A DNA stretch of 11,444 bases from Stephanodiscus triporus. Lineage: Eukaryota; Bacillariophyta; Thalassiosirophyceae; Thalassiosirales; Thalassiosiraceae. Position numbers and translations under genes: made by a program. This document shows positions 7,877 through 11,444 of this stretch, in pieces. The DNA lies in assembly GCA_036939755.1 (NCBI GenBank), contig JALLAZ010001478.1, positions 1-11,444 of the forward strand. Direction: 5' to 3'. Positions within the stretch are counted from its first letter, which is position 1; the number at the start of each line of letters is the position of its first letter. Under the pieces are notes generated by a model that worked only from the letters and a program-made list of their open reading frames with translations, was not told the DNA's origin and did not search any database.

Positions 7877-10800
7877 ATGACTTCAATCACATTAGTGCCC
7901 GCGAGATCGCTCATCCTCATCGTCGATCCCTACTCAACGGGATGTTTGGTGGCACAAGAGATTTCGAAGAGGGGGTACCCAATAATGGCGTGAGTTTCCC
8001 TTTACCGAACGTCTGTGTTACTCTCATTCGCTGGTACAATATTATACCATCCCATCACTTCGAATCTTTCATTTTTCTCCTCACTCGTTTGGTATTGTTA
8101 TTTCAGAATCTGGACCAAAGGATTCAATCCCGAGATGAAAACCCACGTCCCACCGCCCGCTAAGGACCTGACCTACCTCGCCGAGATTGACGACGTCGAG
8201 CCGTGGAGTCTCGACGATCTGATCTTCGCCGTCAAGGATGCCGCTTCAGAGCAGGCGCGTAAGGCTGGACATTCGGACGATTATTACGCCATCGCCGGAT
8301 GCATCGCCGGAGGTGATGCAGGTGTCGACATGGCTAGTATGCTGAGCGAGAGGTTGGGGGTGTTGTCGAACGGGACCCAGGGAGACTTTGCCACTCGAAG
8401 GAATAAGAAGGTGCAGGTGAGTGGTCCGTGATGGAACTGTCCTTCTTTCGGTTTCGAATGAGATTGAGACTCACTGTCGTTTAAATTGTGCAGCAAGATC
8501 TGGTGCGAAAGGCGGGGATGCGGGCCGTGAGACAGTCGTGCGGATCAACCTTCGAGGAGGTGGAGGAGTTTCTCAAGAGTGAGAGCTTTCCTGTGGTAAG
8601 CAAACCATATATCTTGTAATTTTCAATCGATATTGCTCTTCTCACTCCTCAAATAACCAACACTCGCGTTAATATCATCACATTGCAATAGGTTTTGAAG
8701 CCTACAGATTCCGCGGGATCAGATGGAGTCAAACTATGCCATTCCATGGAGGAGGCCAAGGAGCATTTTCATCATCTGTTGACTGTCGAGGCTGTCAATG
8801 GAGGATACAACAAGGAGGTCTTGTGTCAGGAGTTTCTCCGTGGTAAGGAGTACGTGGTGGATCACGTGTCGAGGAATGGTGTTCACAAAACAATGGCAGT
8901 TTGGGTGTACGACAAGAGGCGGAGGAACGGCAGTCAGTTTGTCTATTTTGGCATGTGTCCCATCGACCCCGAGAGTGATGAGGCAAAAATTCTAATACCC
9001 TACACAAGAGGAGTGTTGGACGCTCTTGGGATGGCTCACGGAGTGAGTAAATAATATTGAAGCATTGTTATGGAGGTTTGCCAGTGTTCTCTCTCTTCCA
9101 GAGGTCGAGTTGACACACACACATATTGATCGGTGCTCTTTGTACATTCATTTCTTTCTTTCGATCGCTAGTGTTTTTTATCCTCTCTCATCTCTGACCT
9201 GCCTTACTCCTCTTATGCCTCCAGCCAAGCCATGGAGAGGTCATCATGACAGACGATGGCCCATGTCTTGTCGAAATGAACTGCAGAGCGCATGGAGGTG
9301 ATGGAAACTGGGCGCCCCTTGGTCGCGCGCTCAACGGAGGATACTGCCAAGTGGAAGCCACGGTGGCTGCCTACTTGGACGAAGCAGAGTTCAATGGCTT
9401 TCCCGGTACACCACCATCTCCTTTGAAAGCTCATGGGCTGGAGGCGATCTTAGTGTCCTACTCGAAGGGCAGAGTCAAGTCAATGCCCGGCTTTGATGTT
9501 ATCAAAAAGCTTCCAAGCTTTGTGTGCATGTCGCCGGGTGTAAAGATTGGTTCAGAGGTTAAGTTCACCGTCGATCTCATTACCAGTCCAGGATGTGTTC
9601 TGTTGATGAATGATGACAACAGCGTACTACAGAAGGACATTGAATTCATCAGATACTTGGAGGACATCAATGGGCTGTTTGTCTACGAAACAAAGGGAGA
9701 GAGTCTTGCACGACCCACCACGGCCACTTATGGGCTGGGCTCGCTCCCCACTGGTTCAGCACACCGCCGTGGTTTGTCCATGGACCGACCGGGCTTGCTT
9801 CGTATCTTGTCTCAAGATAGACCCGAATTACGCGGAGGCATGATGAAGAGATTCACGACAATCGATTCATCCAAAGAGGTGGTTGTGGTCGTGGATCCAT
9901 ACTCGACAGGTTGTGTGATCGTGCAGGAAATCCAAAGTCGCGGATACAAGGTGATAGCACTTTGGACGAAGGGTTTCTCCGAGGAGATGAAGACGCATGT
10001 ACCAATCAGTTGTGGGAAGATGAATTACCACGCTGAAGTAACCGAAGGCGACGACATGGGGGAGACTACGCGTGATTTGTACAAGGCCGCCGGCAAACTC
10101 CGTATTGTTGCCTGCATTTGTGGTGGCGAGGCCGGCGTGGACACAGCGGATCTTCTTTCAGAGCGATTGATGGTGAGAACAAATGGTACCGCGGGCGACT
10201 TTGCGAATAGGCGGGACAAGAAGGTGCAGCAGGAACTGATCAAGGCTGCTGGCATACGCTCTGTTCGCCAGGCCGCTGGAAAGAAATTCTCAGATGTAGA
10301 GGCCTTTTTGAAGAGCGAAGAGTATCCCGTAGTTCTGAAGCCTACTGACAGCGCAGGGTCCGATGGTGTGAAGCTATGTCACAATTTTGATGAAGCGAAG
10401 GAACACTTCCAGCGTATCTTAGAAGTGGAAGCCGTGAACGGAGGTTACAACACCGAGGTATTGTGTCAGGAGTTTCTAAAAGGCAAAGAGTACGTCATCG
10501 ACTCGGCATCTCGTGACGGAGAACACAAAACGACGGCCGTCTGGGTGTACGACAAGCGTCCAGCCAATGGATCATTCTGTGTTTATTTTGGCGTGCTCCC
10601 CATCGATACTGGCTCCGTTGAGGCTAAGTATCTCATCTCATACACCAACTCAGTGTTGGATGCGCTTGGGATGAAGAATGGCCCCTCTCACGCCGAAGTT
10701 ATTATGACTCCTTCGGGTCCGTGTCTCGTCGAGATGAACTGTCGTGCGCACGGAGGTGATGGCAACTGGCGTTTGCTGTCCCGTGCACTTAACGGAGGAT

Positions 10801-11216
10801 ACTCGCAAGTCGAGGCGTGTGTGGACGCCTACCTCGACAAGAAGGCATTTCATGCTCTGCCGAAGATTCCACCAAGCCCCGCCAAGGCTTTCGGACAAGA
10901 GGTAATCCTCGTCTCATATGCGGAGGGGGATGTCGTTGGCACTCCTGGATACGATGCCATCAGGAAACTCGATTCATTCGTTTATTTGGAAACTGGAGTG
11001 ACAATAGGTGGTAAGGTTGAGCATTCCGTGGATCTCGTGACAAGCGTAGGCAGCGTGATCCTCCTTCACGCGGACAAAGAAATATTGAAACGAGACGTGG
11101 CGAAAATCAGGGAAATGGAGAAGAATAATGAGTTGTTCGAGCTGAAACAGTCTGCAGATTTGAGCAATGCTGTTTCGTCATTGAATTTATTTCGTCTCGG
11201 CCTCTCAGATGCGTAA
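7877..11216 (+). CDS. Fused double ATP-grasp ligase (L-amino-acid-ligase-like), five exons
   Basis: Proposed join: 7877-7989, 8107-8416, 8494-8595, 8692-9042, 9225-11216, giving 955 residues. All four introns are GT..AG, and the joins were fixed by alignment to the uninterrupted second half. Module 1 (about 11-445) and module 2 (about 510-930) are clearly homologous. Each has VDPYSTGC (Asp17, Asp516) and WTKGF near the N-terminus, a GVD..LSERL..NGT.GDFA.RR.KKVQ segment, VVLKPTDSAGSDGVKLCH with the ATP-binding Lys178 and Lys664, QEFL.GKEYV, and CLVEMNCRAHGGDGNW with the presumed metal-binding Glu309/Asn311 and Glu795/Asn797. Each ends in a beta-rich domain (ILVSY..G.V...PG.D.I..L) like the C-terminal domain of bacterial L-amino acid ligases. 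Such enzymes activate a carboxylate as acyl phosphate with ATP and join it to an amine. No targeting peptide is seen, so it is probably cytosolic. Substrate and pathway are unknown. A linker at about 446-497 joins the modules, and Met498-Met499 opens module 2. Two separate transcripts are possible, but no stop separates the modules. Confidence 0.88.
7990..8106 (+). other. Intron 1 of the double ATP-grasp gene
   Basis: 117 nt, donor GTGAGT and acceptor TTTCAG. It splits an Ala codon (GC|A) and restores IMA-IWTKGF, matching VIALWTKGF of module 2. Confidence 0.9.
8417..8493 (+). other. Intron 2 of the double ATP-grasp gene
   Basis: 77 nt, donor GTGAGT and acceptor GTGCAG, phase 0. It joins KKVQ to QDLV, matching KKVQQELI of module 2. 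Confidence 0.9.
8596..8691 (+). other. Intron 3 of the double ATP-grasp gene
   Basis: 96 nt, donor GTAAGC and acceptor CAATAG, phase 0. It joins SFPV to VLKPTD, matching EYPVVLKPTD of module 2. Confidence 0.9.
9043..9224 (+). other. Intron 4 of the double ATP-grasp gene
   Basis: 182 nt, donor GTGAGT and acceptor CTCCAG, phase 0. It joins GMAHG to PSHGEVIM, matching GMKNGPSHAEVIM of module 2. It is the longest of the four and has a pyrimidine-rich right half. Confidence 0.9.
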
Positions 11217-11444
11217 TCTATGTTTCGCCGCTTTTTTGAGGTGTCGTAGACTGAAGTAGAGAATGTTTTTGTTCAGGGACGTGTTGGTTGAGAAGTATTA
11301 AGTTTGTTAGAATTATTCGTTTCATTTGTCAACATCGGCATTAATTTCATTAACTCGTTATTCAAGCTGTTTGATGAGAAATGGGCACGCGGAAAAAACG
11401 TATTGGATTTAAACTGAGTCTGGATCCAGGACAAATTCAAGACG
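11217..11444. other. 3' region of the ATP-grasp gene
   Basis: 228 bp after the stop codon contain no ORF or RNA gene. It is AT-rich and presumably holds the 3' untranslated region; no definite polyadenylation signal could be picked out. Confidence 0.5.

Noticed and set aside
8015..8431. Separate small genes at 8015-8431 and 8695-9054
   Set aside because: They are exons 2 and 4 of the ATP-grasp gene read into flanking introns; splice sites and alignment with module 2 join them.

Overview
The window looks like nuclear DNA of a stramenopile alga, most likely a diatom and possibly a centric one. The evidence is a light-harvesting protein with a plastid signal whose cleavage context (T-A-A-F-A-P, residues 13-18) resembles the diatom ASAFAP motif, short GTGAGT..AG introns (77-182 nt), an FG-GAP-type beta-propeller gene, and gene-sized islands separated by AT-rich, repeat-bearing spacers. 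The genus is an inference from style; no species marker is present.

Layout. Positions 1-2615 are a gene-poor, decayed stretch. It holds a possible frameshifted short ORF (451-622), a 35-bp-period palindromic AT-rich tandem repeat (about 739-864), a minus-strand pseudogene (1114-about 2070) with one recognisable intron, a frameshift and an in-frame stop, and a diverged direct duplication (2329-2525). Positions 2616-5561 on the minus strand encode a 981-residue protein: three DGS-type repeats, a long Gln/Ser/Arg-rich disordered middle, and a C-terminal FG-GAP-like beta-propeller. A 971-bp intergenic region separates it from a divergently transcribed 287-residue light-harvesting-complex-like protein (6533-7396). 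The last third is one five-exon gene (7877-11216), predicted to give a 955-residue protein made of two complete ATP-grasp ligase modules in tandem.

The most interesting locus is the double ATP-grasp gene. Both modules keep the ATP-binding lysine/glycine-rich segment and the metal-binding E-x-N motif, so both look potentially active. All four introns lie in the first module and none in the second. The second module begins with a Met-Met at almost the same distance from its first motif as the real start codon in module 1. This suggests two tandem paralogous genes that fused by read-through, followed or preceded by asymmetric intron loss or gain. The fold and C-terminal domain resemble the L-amino-acid-ligase type of ATP-grasp enzyme, so a peptide-like metabolite made by two successive or cooperating ligations is a reasonable hypothesis; the substrate cannot be read from the sequence.

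Apart from the shared upstream region of the propeller and light-harvesting genes, nothing shows that the three intact genes act in one pathway. All family assignments come from motif recognition by eye, without database searches.
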